Source: Fructobacillus tropaeoli (GTDB taxonomy: Bacteria > Bacillota > Bacilli > Lactobacillales > Lactobacillaceae). Taken from it: a stretch of 64,000 bases of DNA. The DNA lies in NCBI RefSeq assembly GCF_001047135.2, contig NZ_DF968083.1:37073-101072 (forward strand). Direction: 5' to 3'. The first letter of the stretch is position 1. The number at the start of each line of letters is the position of its first letter. Positions 56,355-64,000 of the stretch are shown here, piece after piece. The notes beneath the pieces are model-generated. The model saw only the letters and a program-made list of their open reading frames with translations. It did not search any database and had not been told where the DNA came from. The position numbers and the translations under genes were made by a program.

Positions 56355-57800
56355 GTGGATTCTGGTCCCTCGTTCTTGTTGAATGCGTTCGTCATCATCT
56401 TTATTTTGTTGTTGGCGGTTTTGTTTACACTAACGGAATATTCTCTTGTTAAGGTGCGCTTGTCGGCCTTGGAGGCTCTTCAAGCTGATCGCGAAAAGCC
56501 ATCAAAAAACATTGCGCACGCCATTCATATGGTGTCGCACCTAACGGAGTTCTTATCGACTGCTCAAGTCGGAATTACATTAACATCTTTGATTTTAGGT
56601 TGGATTGGTGAGGAAACCGTTGCTGATTTGATTTTGGCAACTAATATCCTTCCAGCTGACTATGCCAAGCCTGTCGCTTCTGTTGCGGCCATCGTTATCT
56701 TTACGATTATTCACGCCGTCTTTACCGACTTGGTGCCAAAGAACATTGCCATTCAAGAACCAATCAAGGTCTTGTTGTTAATTGTGCGTCCAGTCCGCTT
56801 CTTTCATATTGCCCTTTTCCCATTCATTTGGATCCTCGATCACTTATCAAATTGGTTAACCCGTTTGATTGGTTTCCAGGTCACTAATGATGATGATATC
56901 TATTCACAGACGGAAATCCTTTCCTTGTCGAAGAGTGCTGCTGAAGCCGGTGAATTGGATACCGAAGATTTGACCTTTATGCAACGTGCTTTTGAAATGA
57001 ACGATAAGGTCGCCGCTGACGTCATGATTGATCGAACATCAATGGATGTGATCGATGTCCATGATACGATTGCCAAGGGGCTTGATGAGTACTTGCAAAA
57101 GCGTCACTCTCGTTTCCCGGTTGTCGCTGACAACGATAAAGATAAGGTTTTGGGTTATGTCTTTAACTACGACCTTGTTCGCCAAAATCGAATTTCTGGG
57201 AAAAACCCTGTTGCTCAAATTATGCGTGACATTCCTGCCGTCCCTGAAAACATGGACTTGCACGATGTCATGGATGAAATGACCATCAAGCGTTCTCCAA
57301 TTGCGGTGGTCGTCGATGAATACGGTGGTACTGCCGGAATCATTACTGATAAAGATATCTACGAAGAACTTTTTGGTTCTGTTCGAGATGAAATCAATGA
57401 TGAATCCGATGAATACATCGAAAAGCTTGGTAATCAACGCTATAAGGTTTCTGGTAAGACAACCCTGTATGATTTCCAACGCTACTTCCAGATTCATGTA
57501 AAAGAATTAGACGACGATGAGGCCGTGACCTTGACTGGTTACGTTTTGAAGCGCGATCCTGATTTCCGAACTGGCGACTCTTTACGAATTGCCAACTATC
57601 AAATCACGGCGCTTGATTACGAAAACGCCTTTATCCCTGAATTTGCTGTCAAAGAGCTTGAGACGAAACCAGAACCTGATAACACAGATTCTGACGATGC
57701 CGATAGCCAAGGCACTTCTGAAAGCAAGCCCTCCATGTCTGAAAAAGACCGTGAGCGCTTAAAGTTTCAGCTCAAGGGTCAGGATACCGACCCCGAATAA
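56355..57800 (+). CDS. CNNM/CorC-family membrane protein with CBS domains
   Basis: HlyC/CorC (UPF0053) protein of 481 residues: CNNM transmembrane domain (about 1-190, four segments), two CBS domains (about 210-330, with SRFPVV and DEYGGTAGIITDKDI), then the CorC_HlyC FAD-like domain (about 350-430) and an acidic tail. Members are implicated in Mg2+/Co2+ efflux. The start is GTG after GAGG at nine bases. A direct-repeat pair precedes the promoter, so regulation by a DNA-binding protein is likely. Confidence 0.9.
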   Translation: MDSGPSFLLNAFVIIFILLLAVLFTLTEYSLVKVRLSALEALQADREKPSKNIAHAIHMVSHLTEFLSTAQVGITLTSLILGWIGEETVADLILATNILPADYAKPVASVAAIVIFTIIHAVFTDLVPKNIAIQEPIKVLLLIVRPVRFFHIALFPFIWILDHLSNWLTRLIGFQVTNDDDIYSQTEILSLSKSAAEAGELDTEDLTFMQRAFEMNDKVAADVMIDRTSMDVIDVHDTIAKGLDEYLQKRHSRFPVVADNDKDKVLGYVFNYDLVRQNRISGKNPVAQIMRDIPAVPENMDLHDVMDEMTIKRSPIAVVVDEYGGTAGIITDKDIYEELFGSVRDEINDESDEYIEKLGNQRYKVSGKTTLYDFQRYFQIHVKELDDDEAVTLTGYVLKRDPDFRTGDSLRIANYQITALDYENAFIPEFAVKELETKPEPDNTDSDDADSQGTSESKPSMSEKDRERLKFQLKGQDTDPE

Positions 57801-57807
57801 TATTTAA

Positions 57808-57838
57808 AAAGTCGACGAATTTTCGCCGGCTTTTTTGA
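57808..57838 (+). terminator. terminator of the CNNM gene
   Basis: AGTCGACGAA/TTCGCCGGCT imperfect stem followed by T6. Confidence 0.75.
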
Positions 57839-57959
57839 TTAAAAAATCAGTCCGAAAGACCGGCAAAGCATTTGGCTCACCTGCCTTTCGTGGTACACTA
57901 GAAACAAGAAATCTTCTAACAAAAGAAGAAGAAAAACAGATTTGAAGGAGTCTTATTTC

Positions 57960-58631
57960 ATGGCAGGAATTGATGTTTATATGGTCCGCCACGGCCAAAC
58001 TTACTTTAACCTTTTACGCCGTTTCCAAGGATTTTCCGATGCACCGTTAACTGATGCCGGCATCCAAGATGGGCATAAGGCTGGTCAACGCCTCGCCAAG
58101 ATTCACTTTGATGGTGCTTACTCTTCTGATTTAACACGGGCAATCCACACTGCTCGCTATGCCTTGAGTGAAAATCAGGCACAGTCACCAGTAGAACCAA
58201 CTACTTTGCCCAACTTCCGTGAAGAAAATTTCGGTTCTTTTGAAGGCCGCGACTCCCAGGTTACATTAACAGACTTGAATGCTCGGGTACCAAAGACCTA
58301 CAACGCATACGCCGACATGGTCGCAGACCTCGGTATGCCAGTTGTCATGGATATTTTCCACGATGCAGACCCCTATCACCTAGCTGAGTCCTACCAAGAA
58401 TTCGTCAACCGCATCGAGGCTGGCTTTAAAGACCTGAAAAGTCGCCACCAAGACGGCGACAAGGTCCTGCTTGTCTCTCATGGGACAACCATTCGGGCAA
58501 TCGCCGATTACTTCGGTCATCCCGAAATGGCCGCCCATCCGGTGCATAACGGTGCCGTCATGCACCTGCGCCTTAAAGACGACGGTGCCGATATCTTGGC
58601 CTTCAACGACATCACTACCGTTTTTGATTAA
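57960..58631 (+). CDS. histidine phosphatase (phosphoglycerate mutase family)
   Basis: About 223 residues of the His phosphatase superfamily. The catalytic RHG motif is in VYMVRHGQTYFN; SSDLTRAIHTA, EENFGSFEGR and LLVSHGTTIRAI supply the second Arg, Glu and His. The long middle segment and the context suggest a broad phosphatase rather than glycolytic mutase. ATG 57960 is chosen: AAGGAG lies nine bases upstream. Confidence 0.9.
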   Translation: MAGIDVYMVRHGQTYFNLLRRFQGFSDAPLTDAGIQDGHKAGQRLAKIHFDGAYSSDLTRAIHTARYALSENQAQSPVEPTTLPNFREENFGSFEGRDSQVTLTDLNARVPKTYNAYADMVADLGMPVVMDIFHDADPYHLAESYQEFVNRIEAGFKDLKSRHQDGDKVLLVSHGTTIRAIADYFGHPEMAAHPVHNGAVMHLRLKDDGADILAFNDITTVFD

Positions 58632-58656
58632 GAAAACATTTTTTATTCAATTGTTC

Positions 58657-58690
58657 CCAAACCGCTACTGAAATCAGGGCGGTTTTATTT
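58657..58690 (+). terminator. terminator of the phosphatase gene
   Basis: AAACCGC...GCGGTTT stem followed by TATTT; the loop contains AAATCAG. Confidence 0.7.
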
Positions 58691-58707
58691 CACAGAAAGG
58701 CCTGTGT

Positions 58708-60015
58708 ATGCCAACAACCTTTAAAGAAACCTCACAAAAGCCTAGCCGACCCGTCCTTTTGGCCGGCTTACGAACGGACCAAAAGCAAAACCTAGAATAT
58801 GAACTAACAGAGTTGGAAAACTTGGCCTTAGCCAATAACTTACAACCAGTTGAAACCTTCCTTCAATCATTGGAGCGCCCCAACCCGGCCACTTATTTCG
58901 GTAAGGGCAAGGTTGATGAACTCAAGATTGCCGTTGAAACCTACGATGCTGATTTAATCGTGACCAACGACGAATTATCCCCATCGCAAATCAGAAATTT
59001 AGAAGCCGAAACGGGTGCCACTGTTGTTGATCGGACCGGCTTAATCCTCGATATCTTTGCCGAACGGGCTCAGACCAAGGTTGCCAAACTCCAAGTTCAA
59101 TTAGCCCGCCTGCAATATCAATTACCTCGATTGCGGACCTCGATGTCCGTCTCATTAGACCAGCAAACTGGAGCCGGTGGTGCCGGATTCACGAGCCGTG
59201 GTTCCGGTGAAACAAAGCTTGAGCAATCCCGCCGGCGCCTTACCAACGAAATGGTCGCCATCAAGAAGGAACTGGCAGAATTGCAAAAGGATGCCTCAAC
59301 GCAAGCCAAGCAAAGGCAAGAATCTGAACTGCCAACCGTCGCCTTGGTTGGTTATACCAACGCTGGTAAGTCGACATTAATGAATCAACTCTTAGCTCGT
59401 TTTGGCCAAGGAGCCGGTAGTGACCAAAGCAAGCAAGTTTTCGAAAAGGACATGCTCTTTGCCACTTTGAACACTACTATCCGTCAGTTAACGTTGCCCG
59501 ATAAGACGCAATTCCTCCTTTCGGATACGGTCGGCTTTGTTTCCAAGTTGCCCCATCACTTAGTCGCTGCCTTTGAGTCAACTCTGCAAGAGGCCGCCCA
59601 GGCTGATTTACTTTTGCAAGTAGTTGACATTTCTGACGCTCATTATCAAGAGATGATGACGACAACGAAGGAAACACTGGCCCGCTTAGGAATCACGGAT
59701 AAGCCGATGATTACCATCTATAACAAGGCGGATATAGCAGAAATGGCCTTCCCACTGGTCGATGGTGATCAGTCAATTACCATTTCTGCCCGCGACCGGA
59801 CTTCCCAGGATGAGGTTCTGACGCTGATTAAAAAGACACTCTTTGCCGACATGGCCGAAGTGAGTCTGCACGTACCCTTTGCAGACTCAAAGATTGTGGC
59901 TGAAATCTTAGACAAGCATGCCCTCTTGGCTCAAGACTTCAACGAATCTGGGACAACCATCCGCGTTTCCTTGAAGCCAAAAGAAATCGAACAGTACAAA
60001 CAATACTTAGCCTAA
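58708..60015 (+). CDS. hflX: GTPase HflX
   Basis: Ribosome-associated GTPase (435 residues) that rescues or splits stalled ribosomes under stress. N-terminal HflX domain with PATYFGKGKVDEL, a coiled linker with the Gly-rich GAGGAGFTSRGSGETKLEQ, then the G domain: GYTNAGKST (G1), DTVGF (G3), NKAD (G4) and SARDR (G5). It has its own ribosome site and terminator. Confidence 0.96.
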   Translation: MPTTFKETSQKPSRPVLLAGLRTDQKQNLEYELTELENLALANNLQPVETFLQSLERPNPATYFGKGKVDELKIAVETYDADLIVTNDELSPSQIRNLEAETGATVVDRTGLILDIFAERAQTKVAKLQVQLARLQYQLPRLRTSMSVSLDQQTGAGGAGFTSRGSGETKLEQSRRRLTNEMVAIKKELAELQKDASTQAKQRQESELPTVALVGYTNAGKSTLMNQLLARFGQGAGSDQSKQVFEKDMLFATLNTTIRQLTLPDKTQFLLSDTVGFVSKLPHHLVAAFESTLQEAAQADLLLQVVDISDAHYQEMMTTTKETLARLGITDKPMITIYNKADIAEMAFPLVDGDQSITISARDRTSQDEVLTLIKKTLFADMAEVSLHVPFADSKIVAEILDKHALLAQDFNESGTTIRVSLKPKEIEQYKQYLA

Positions 60016-60016
60016 A

Positions 60017-60050
60017 AAACGGCCTGACAGTGACGTCAGGCCGTTTTTAT
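60017..60050 (+). terminator. terminator of hflX
   Basis: AAAACGGCCTGAC/GTCAGGCCGTTTTT stem-loop. Confidence 0.93.
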
Positions 60051-60138
60051 TTGCTTGTTGGTAAGTTGGTATAATTTGCCAACTTCTAACCACGTAAGCA
60101 TCGAATAATGCTATTCTTTTTATCTCCCCGAGAATACA

Positions 60139-60176
60139 AAAAAAGACTAACAAGAAATTTCTTGTTAGTCTTTTTA
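60139..60176 (-). terminator. terminator of the tRNA-Tyr/tRNA-Gln transcript
   Basis: AAAGACTAACAAGAAA/TTTCTTGTTAGTCTTT perfect stem with T-run on the minus strand. Confidence 0.9.
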
Positions 60177-60183
60177 ATCATGA

Positions 60184-60255
60184 TTGCCCCTGCTGGGATC
60201 GAACCAGCGCATGGAGGTACCAAAAACCTCTGCCTTACCACTTGGCCAAGGGGCA
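60184..60255 (-). tRNA. tRNA-Gln (anticodon UUG)
   Basis: Seventy-two bases: acceptor TGCCCCT/AGGGGCA, anticodon stem GAGGT/ACCTC with loop TTTTGGT, T arm CTGG-TTCGATC-CCAG, discriminator A. Closely related in acceptor and T arm to tRNA-Gln(CUG) at 34059. Confidence 0.95.
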
Positions 60256-60288
60256 GTCGTAAAGCAGTGGCTGTCACAAGGGCAGCGA

Positions 60289-60371
60289 TGGGAGCGGTAG
60301 GATTCGAACCTACGAACCCGAAGGAACGGAGTTACAGTCCGTCGCGTTTAGCCAGACTTCGCTACACTCCC
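60289..60371 (-). tRNA. tRNA-Tyr (anticodon GUA)
   Basis: Class II tRNA of 83 bases with acceptor GGGAGTG/CGCTCCC, anticodon stem ACGGA/TCCGT with loop CTGTAAC, long variable arm, T arm GTAGG-TTCGAAT-CCTAC. First tRNA of the pair. Confidence 0.95.
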
Positions 60372-60459
60372 GTATATCTTTACGACTATAATAGTATATC
60401 AAGATACGCCAGGCATTGCAAACTTTTTATGACTTTATTTCTGCTTTGATTAATTCCGC

Positions 60460-60645
60460 TCACCGCTGATTCTTCTTAAAATAACCAGAAGTTTTTTCGG
60501 CTGCTGACCACCCTAACTGCAAGAAAAGTGGCGTTGCCACAATATAAAACATAATTTTAAAGAACAGTTGATCAAGCCACAAGCTACCCACAAAGGCGAT
60601 AAGACTAGCGAGCGCTAGTAACCACATTATCTTCCGATTTTTCAT
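60460..60645 (-). CDS. small membrane protein
   Basis: About 61 residues with two hydrophobic segments (about 6-26 and 29-50) and charged ends; family unknown. ATG 60645 follows GGGGAGAG by six bases, and an earlier in-frame start (60666) overlaps that site. It lies between tRNA-Tyr and relE. No function suggested. Confidence 0.65.
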   Translation of the reverse strand: MKNRKIMWLLALASLIAFVGSLWLDQLFFKIMFYIVATPLFLQLGWSAAEKTSGYFKKNQR

Positions 60646-60733
60646 GCTGAACTCTCCCCGTCTCAAACAAAATTTCTTTATTCTAAACTAACAAATAAGG
60701 GCAATTCTGACAAGTCTTCACTCGGTTATGCAA

Positions 60734-60775
60734 ACAAAAAAACCGCCCCCAACGGAGCCGGCTTCTTCAAGTTAT
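60734..60775. repeat. direct repeat flanking relBE, copy A
   Basis: Forty-two bases, matching copy B at 61341-61382 at 39 positions in the same orientation. The pair brackets the relBE module exactly; each copy contains a terminator. Confidence 0.85.
60737..60767 (-). terminator. terminator after relE
   Basis: Minus strand: GCCGGCTCC and GGGGGCGGT pair around GTT with mismatches, followed by T7. It shares 39 of 42 bases with the stretch at 61341-61382. Confidence 0.8.
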
Positions 60776-60779
60776 CTTC

Positions 60780-61052
60780 TTATTTATTACGATAAACATC
60801 AGAGCGTTTATCAGTTTTCAGGACAACAACTACAAATTCATCATCAACAATATCAGCAATAATTCGATACTTCCCAACTCGATAACGCCACAATGTTTTG
60901 AATTCACCCTCTAAAGCTTTACCAAAAAGTCTAGGATTATTCGTACCACTGATATTTAGCTCCAGCCAGTTATAAAGGCGACGCTGTACCGGTTTATCTA
61001 GTTTTTCAAATTGCTTTTCAGCCTTCTTATCAAACTTCCACCGATATCTCAT
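60780..61052 (-). CDS. relE: RelE-family toxin
   Basis: Ribosome-dependent mRNA interferase of the RelE/ParE superfamily, 90 residues. Family marks are KFDKKAEKQFEKLDKPVQRRLYNWLE, LWRYRVGKYRIIADI and the C-terminal VVVLKTDKRSDVYRNK. The Arg and Lys residues of the active surface are retained. It overlaps the antitoxin gene by four bases (ATGA), so translation is coupled. ParE-type gyrase poisoning is the alternative, though the antitoxin favours RelE/YafQ-type. Confidence 0.88.
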   Translation of the reverse strand: MRYRWKFDKKAEKQFEKLDKPVQRRLYNWLELNISGTNNPRLFGKALEGEFKTLWRYRVGKYRIIADIVDDEFVVVVLKTDKRSDVYRNK

Positions 61053-61264
61053 AGTCCAAATTTCGCTTTAATTTCACTAGGTGAGACGTATTCACGATTC
61101 TCTGAGTTAATCACTTTCATCGCATCGGCATAGTCTTCATCATCTTGACGCGCTTCATCAATCAAAGAAGCAATGAATGCAGTGACAGTCATCCCTTTAA
61201 ATTCGGCATATTCTTTCGCCCATGCCATCGTATCATCTTTTAATCTTACAGTAGTCACACTCAT
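61049..61264 (-). CDS. relB: RelB/DinJ-family antitoxin
   Basis: Ribbon-helix-helix antitoxin of about 71 residues: MSVTTVRLKDDTMAWAKEYAEFKGMTVTAFIASLIDEA is the DNA-binding half, and an acidic tail that would wrap the toxin follows. ATG 61264 is chosen (AAAGGAGG upstream) over an in-frame ATG at 61300 that lies within the operator. Its product should repress the promoter through the paired palindromes at 61279-61320. Confidence 0.88.
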   Translation of the reverse strand: MSVTTVRLKDDTMAWAKEYAEFKGMTVTAFIASLIDEARQDDEDYADAMKVINSENREYVSPSEIKAKFGL

Positions 61265-61278
61265 CGCTGGTCCTCCTT

Positions 61279-61320
61279 TACTACATTTGTAGTATACCAC
61301 CTTACTACAAATGTAGTAAG
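61279..61320 (-). promoter_or_regulatory. relBE operator-promoter
   Basis: Palindromes CTACATTTGTAG (61281-61292) and CTACAAATGTAG (61305-61316) are mirror-related, with centres 24 bases apart. The minus-strand -10 TATACT (61291-61296) and a TTACTA -35 (61314-61319) overlap them, the layout expected for RelB autorepression. Confidence 0.85.
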
Positions 61321-61340
61321 GCCTTTGAAGAATAATCTTA

Positions 61341-61382
61341 ACAAAAAAACCGACCCTAACGGGGCCGGCTTCTTCAAGTTAT
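61341..61382. repeat. direct repeat flanking relBE, copy B (terminator of the MMPL gene)
   Basis: Minus strand: AAGCCGGCCCC-GTTA-GGGTCGGTT followed by T7, a terminator for the MMPL gene ending at 61414. It is the better-paired member of the repeat pair. Confidence 0.88.
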
Positions 61383-61413
61383 ATTAATTTTTAAGCAGAA
61401 AAATCAGAAGATG

Positions 61414-63684
61414 TTACTTGTGCTTGTTTCCTGGGAAAACCCAATTCCACTTACCAAAGATTTTCATCATGGCTGGAACAAAGAGCAAGCGGACAATAAA
61501 GGCATCGAAGAAGATACCAAATGACAAGGCCAAACCAACTGATTTGATTGTTGGGTCAGGATCCAAGGCAAATGATCCAAAGACCGCAATCATGATTAGG
61601 GCGGCCGTCACAACGATTGGACCAGATGACTGCATGGCAACCGTCACAGCACGGTCGTTATCACCAGTCTTAGCGTATTCTTCGCGGGCACGTGAGACCA
61701 TAAAGACTTCATAATCCATTGCCAATCCGAAGATTAAGGCCGTTGCAATGATTGGCAAGAAGGAAATAATTGGGGCGCCCTTAGCAACACCGAAGATTCC
61801 CTTCATGAAGCCTTCTTGAATAACCAATGTGGTAAAGCCAAATGATGCTAACAATGACAAACCGAAGCCGACCATGGCCACCGCAGGCACGATGAATGAA
61901 CGGAAGACAACCATCAACAAGATGAATGCCAAAACAATAATTGTCACTGCAAAGAGTGGTGTAGCGTCGTTCAATTTCTTCGTGATGTCCAAGTTAACGG
62001 CATTGACACCAGTCATCGTAATCTTAGCATCATACTTTGACTTCGTTGTGTCAGAGTAGCCCTTAATCTTGTTAACCAAGTCAGTCGTTTGCTTAGCAGC
62101 TGAACCCTTCGTTGGAATCACAACCATCATTGCGTACTTACCATCCGCACTGATTTGGTAAGGCTTTGAGGCTTGAGCAATAATTGCTTGTTTAATTTGA
62201 GCGGCTGCTTGATCTTGCTGAGCCTGAGTTGGTGCTTGACCAGTTGCTTGTGCTTGAGCCGCCATCTTTTGTTGTGCTTCTTGGGTCAATTGCGTCTGCA
62301 AAGTGGCTGCCTTTTGCTGGTCAACAGTCAATGGGCTCATCATCTTAACGCCCTTCATGTCAGCAATATGGCTGGCAATCTTGACCAAATTAGCTTCGTT
62401 TTCAGCTTGGCCCTTATCAGTGTCCATCTTAACGACAGCAATCAAAGGTGAGTTCACCCCTTCACCAAACTTATCAGAAATCATGTCATAAGCCTGACGC
62501 TCTGTTCGGTTATCAGGCAATGAACCGTTATATGGCATTCCCAAACGCATGTTTTGCGCTGGCAAGGCAATGCCGGCCAAGACCAAGATGGCCAGAATTG
62601 AAACTGTCCAAGGGTGACCAGTAATCAACTTAGTAATCTTTGATGGGTTCTTAGCCATGTGTTCAACAGTCTGATTGTTTGGCTTAATGAACTTAGCACA
62701 AGCCGCAATCAAAGCTGGCAAGAACGTCAACGCTGAAACGACAGCCACAGCAACGGCAACGGCTGTGGCCAATCCCATCGTTGTGACGAATTCGATACCC
62801 GCAAAGGCCAAACCACAGACGGCGATAATCACTGTTACACCGGCGAAGATGACTGAACTACCTGCCTCTGAAAGCGCCAAACCAAGCGCCGTCTTCTTAT
62901 CTCCGTTCGTATCGGCCAAATCAGTCCGGTAACGGTTCAAGATAAAGAGTGAGTAGTCAATTCCAACGGCCAATGACAACATCACAGCCAATGTCTGACT
63001 AACACTAGCCAATGTGATGAAGTTGGTTCCAATGGTAATCAACAATACCCCCGAAACCAATCCCACAAGGGCTGAAATGATTGGCATTCCAGCCGTCACG
63101 AAGGAACGGAACAATACCAACAAGAGCACGAAGGCAATGGCAATTCCAATCAATTCAGACTTACCGCCCACCTCAATTGGTGTGACCTTCACTGATCCGG
63201 TAAAGGCAACCTTAGTATCGGAGCTCTTCACCTTATCGTTAAACGTGTTCTTAACGCCATCAATTGCGTCTTTTGAAACGTTTGTTGAATCATCCTTGAA
63301 GGTGATATCCACATAAGTCGTTGTCTTATCAGAGCTAATCACACCCGTTGTATAGGGGTTTGAAATCGACTTAATGTCAGAAGAATACTTCTTTTGTAGC
63401 TTATCGATAGCGGAGGCCACTTCGGCCTTCGTCTGATCGTCAGCGACACCATCCTTCTTATTTTGAATAACGGCCTTCATCGTTCCGCTATTCGGATTCA
63501 TCTTAAACTCTTTTTCAAGAGTGCTTTGAATGTTAGTGGATGGAATGCCAGTAATTGTCAAATTAGTTGTGTAGTGAGAACCAAGTCCCACTGCCCCACC
63601 AATTAAGACAGCCACGGCAACCAACCAAACAAGAAAGGTTTTGAACTTATTTTCATAAATCCATTCCCCAAGACGCTTGAGCAT
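61414..63684 (-). CDS. MMPL-family (RND) transporter
   Basis: RND-type membrane transporter, 756 residues, about eleven to twelve membrane segments. Two repeats are present, each with one membrane helix, an extracytoplasmic domain, and five helices. GIDYSLFILNRYRTDL and the second-half ALIFGLAMDYEVFMVSRAREEY are the MMPL signatures with the proton-relay Asp-Tyr pairs. The second extracytoplasmic domain contains a Gln/Ala-rich stretch (about residues 468-505). Probably exports lipids or drugs. A divergent TetR gene likely controls it. GGAGGAG upstream of the ATG. Confidence 0.92.
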   Translation of the reverse strand: MLKRLGEWIYENKFKTFLVWLVAVAVLIGGAVGLGSHYTTNLTITGIPSTNIQSTLEKEFKMNPNSGTMKAVIQNKKDGVADDQTKAEVASAIDKLQKKYSSDIKSISNPYTTGVISSDKTTTYVDITFKDDSTNVSKDAIDGVKNTFNDKVKSSDTKVAFTGSVKVTPIEVGGKSELIGIAIAFVLLLVLFRSFVTAGMPIISALVGLVSGVLLITIGTNFITLASVSQTLAVMLSLAVGIDYSLFILNRYRTDLADTNGDKKTALGLALSEAGSSVIFAGVTVIIAVCGLAFAGIEFVTTMGLATAVAVAVAVVSALTFLPALIAACAKFIKPNNQTVEHMAKNPSKITKLITGHPWTVSILAILVLAGIALPAQNMRLGMPYNGSLPDNRTERQAYDMISDKFGEGVNSPLIAVVKMDTDKGQAENEANLVKIASHIADMKGVKMMSPLTVDQQKAATLQTQLTQEAQQKMAAQAQATGQAPTQAQQDQAAAQIKQAIIAQASKPYQISADGKYAMMVVIPTKGSAAKQTTDLVNKIKGYSDTTKSKYDAKITMTGVNAVNLDITKKLNDATPLFAVTIIVLAFILLMVVFRSFIVPAVAMVGFGLSLLASFGFTTLVIQEGFMKGIFGVAKGAPIISFLPIIATALIFGLAMDYEVFMVSRAREEYAKTGDNDRAVTVAMQSSGPIVVTAALIMIAVFGSFALDPDPTIKSVGLALSFGIFFDAFIVRLLFVPAMMKIFGKWNWVFPGNKHK

Positions 63685-63692
63685 GATTGCTC

Positions 63693-63800
63693 CTCCTTTT
63701 ATTTAATCGTTGTGTACATTTTAATGGTGATATGTATATTATGAAAGGGATAAAATTGTTATACTGTTCCTTAGAGAGACAAATCTAAGAAAGTGTCCCA
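63693..63800. promoter_or_regulatory. divergent MMPL / tetR control region
   Basis: TACAT...ATGTA arms (TGTACATTTTAATGG and GGTGATATGTATA, about 63715-63740) form a candidate TetR operator. TTTCAT-17-TAAAAT on the minus strand serves the MMPL gene; TATACT (63760-63765) on the plus strand serves tetR. Confidence 0.45.
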
Positions 63801-63812
63801 TTTTTAATTCCG

Positions 63813-63983
63813 ATGGCTAATAAAAATTACGAATTAATGCACAACCACATCATGGAAACAACGGCTGCGCTATTCGTGACCGTTCCATTTTCCAAATTAA
63901 CGGTCAAGCAAATCTGCGAAGCCGCCAATATTAACCGCAATACCTTTTACCGGAACACAAAATGCCTATATATCAACGTTTAA
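63813..63983 (+). pseudogene. TetR-family regulator, truncated near the window edge
   Basis: MANKNYELMHNHIMETTAALF...LTVKQICEAANINRNTFYR is a normal TetR helix-turn-helix (about residues 10-48), after which the sequence leaves the family: HFKDK or similar is expected, but NTKCLYINV and a stop follow (63981-63983). Homology ends near 63952. Either an element is inserted here, or the gene is broken by rearrangement or a contig-edge error. It was probably the regulator of the adjacent MMPL gene. Confidence 0.75.
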
Positions 63984-64000
63984 ACAAAAATACGTGTAAA

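Overview
This window is chromosomal DNA from a Gram-positive lactic acid bacterium (Lactobacillales). The evidence is four T-box leaders, a class Ib ribonucleotide reductase set (nrdH-nrdE-nrdI-nrdF), a coiA-pepF pair, a murF/cshA neighbourhood, zinc-free ribosomal protein L31, fused solute-binding/permease amino acid transporters and a Met T-box regulon. Base composition looks mid-40s percent GC by eye. A Leuconostocaceae-type genome (Weissella or Fructobacillus range) is my best guess, but nothing in the window fixes the genus. There is no rRNA, CRISPR array, complete insertion sequence or prophage. Five tRNA genes are present.

Layout. Positions 1-24,000 are mostly minus strand: cshA (cut by the left edge), a serine hydrolase, murF, an RlmD-type methyltransferase, rpmE2, murA, pheT-pheS behind a Phe T-box, a D-2-hydroxyacid dehydrogenase, pepF, a frameshifted coiA, two fused binding-protein/permease genes around a shared ATPase, and a P-type cation ATPase with an unknown helical protein behind a yybP-ykoY manganese riboswitch. 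A glycosyltransferase and a photolyase lie on the plus strand. Positions 24,700-36,600 hold an MFS carrier, a LysR regulator, a small kinase, the plus-strand metQ-metQ-peptidase-metN-metP operon behind a Met T-box, a GntR regulator, tRNA-Gln(CUG), speG, a TetR regulator and a membrane protein. Positions 36,650-45,200 are methionine biosynthesis on the minus strand: metE-metF, and metA-metY-metI-metC, each group behind its own Met T-box. Positions 45,300-64,000 carry small genes (a basic 65-aa protein, CsbD, a basic 49-aa protein), a broken CPBP protease, two tRNA pairs, an AI-2E-family transporter, a clusterless mutY, a PAP2-like protein, nrdHEIF, a CNNM/CBS membrane protein, a phosphatase, hflX, relBE, an MMPL transporter, and a TetR gene that loses homology at the right edge.

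How the genes work together. The strongest theme is methionine: import and two routes of synthesis (transsulfuration through MetI and MetC, direct sulfhydrylation through MetY) are placed under uncharged tRNA-Met control by three T-boxes, each with ATG at the predicted specifier. A second theme is metal-controlled ion export, in which the riboswitch drives the P-type ATPase and an uncharacterised 145-residue protein. Deoxyribonucleotide synthesis is encoded by nrdHEIF, with an apparent separate promoter before nrdI.

The most unusual signal is not a gene. The heptamer AAATCAG (either orientation) occurs about 126 times by my hand count, roughly once per 500 bases, against about 10 expected from composition. 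It is about twice as dense between genes as inside them, so codon use alone does not explain it. It behaves like an uptake, Chi-like or other genome-wide recognition motif that I do not recognise. Other points worth checking are probable leaderless mRNAs for mutY and the glycosyltransferase, a MurA with Asp in place of the catalytic Cys, an A34 tRNA-Thr, a relBE module bracketed by duplicated terminators, and two genes (coiA, CPBP) broken by single lesions.
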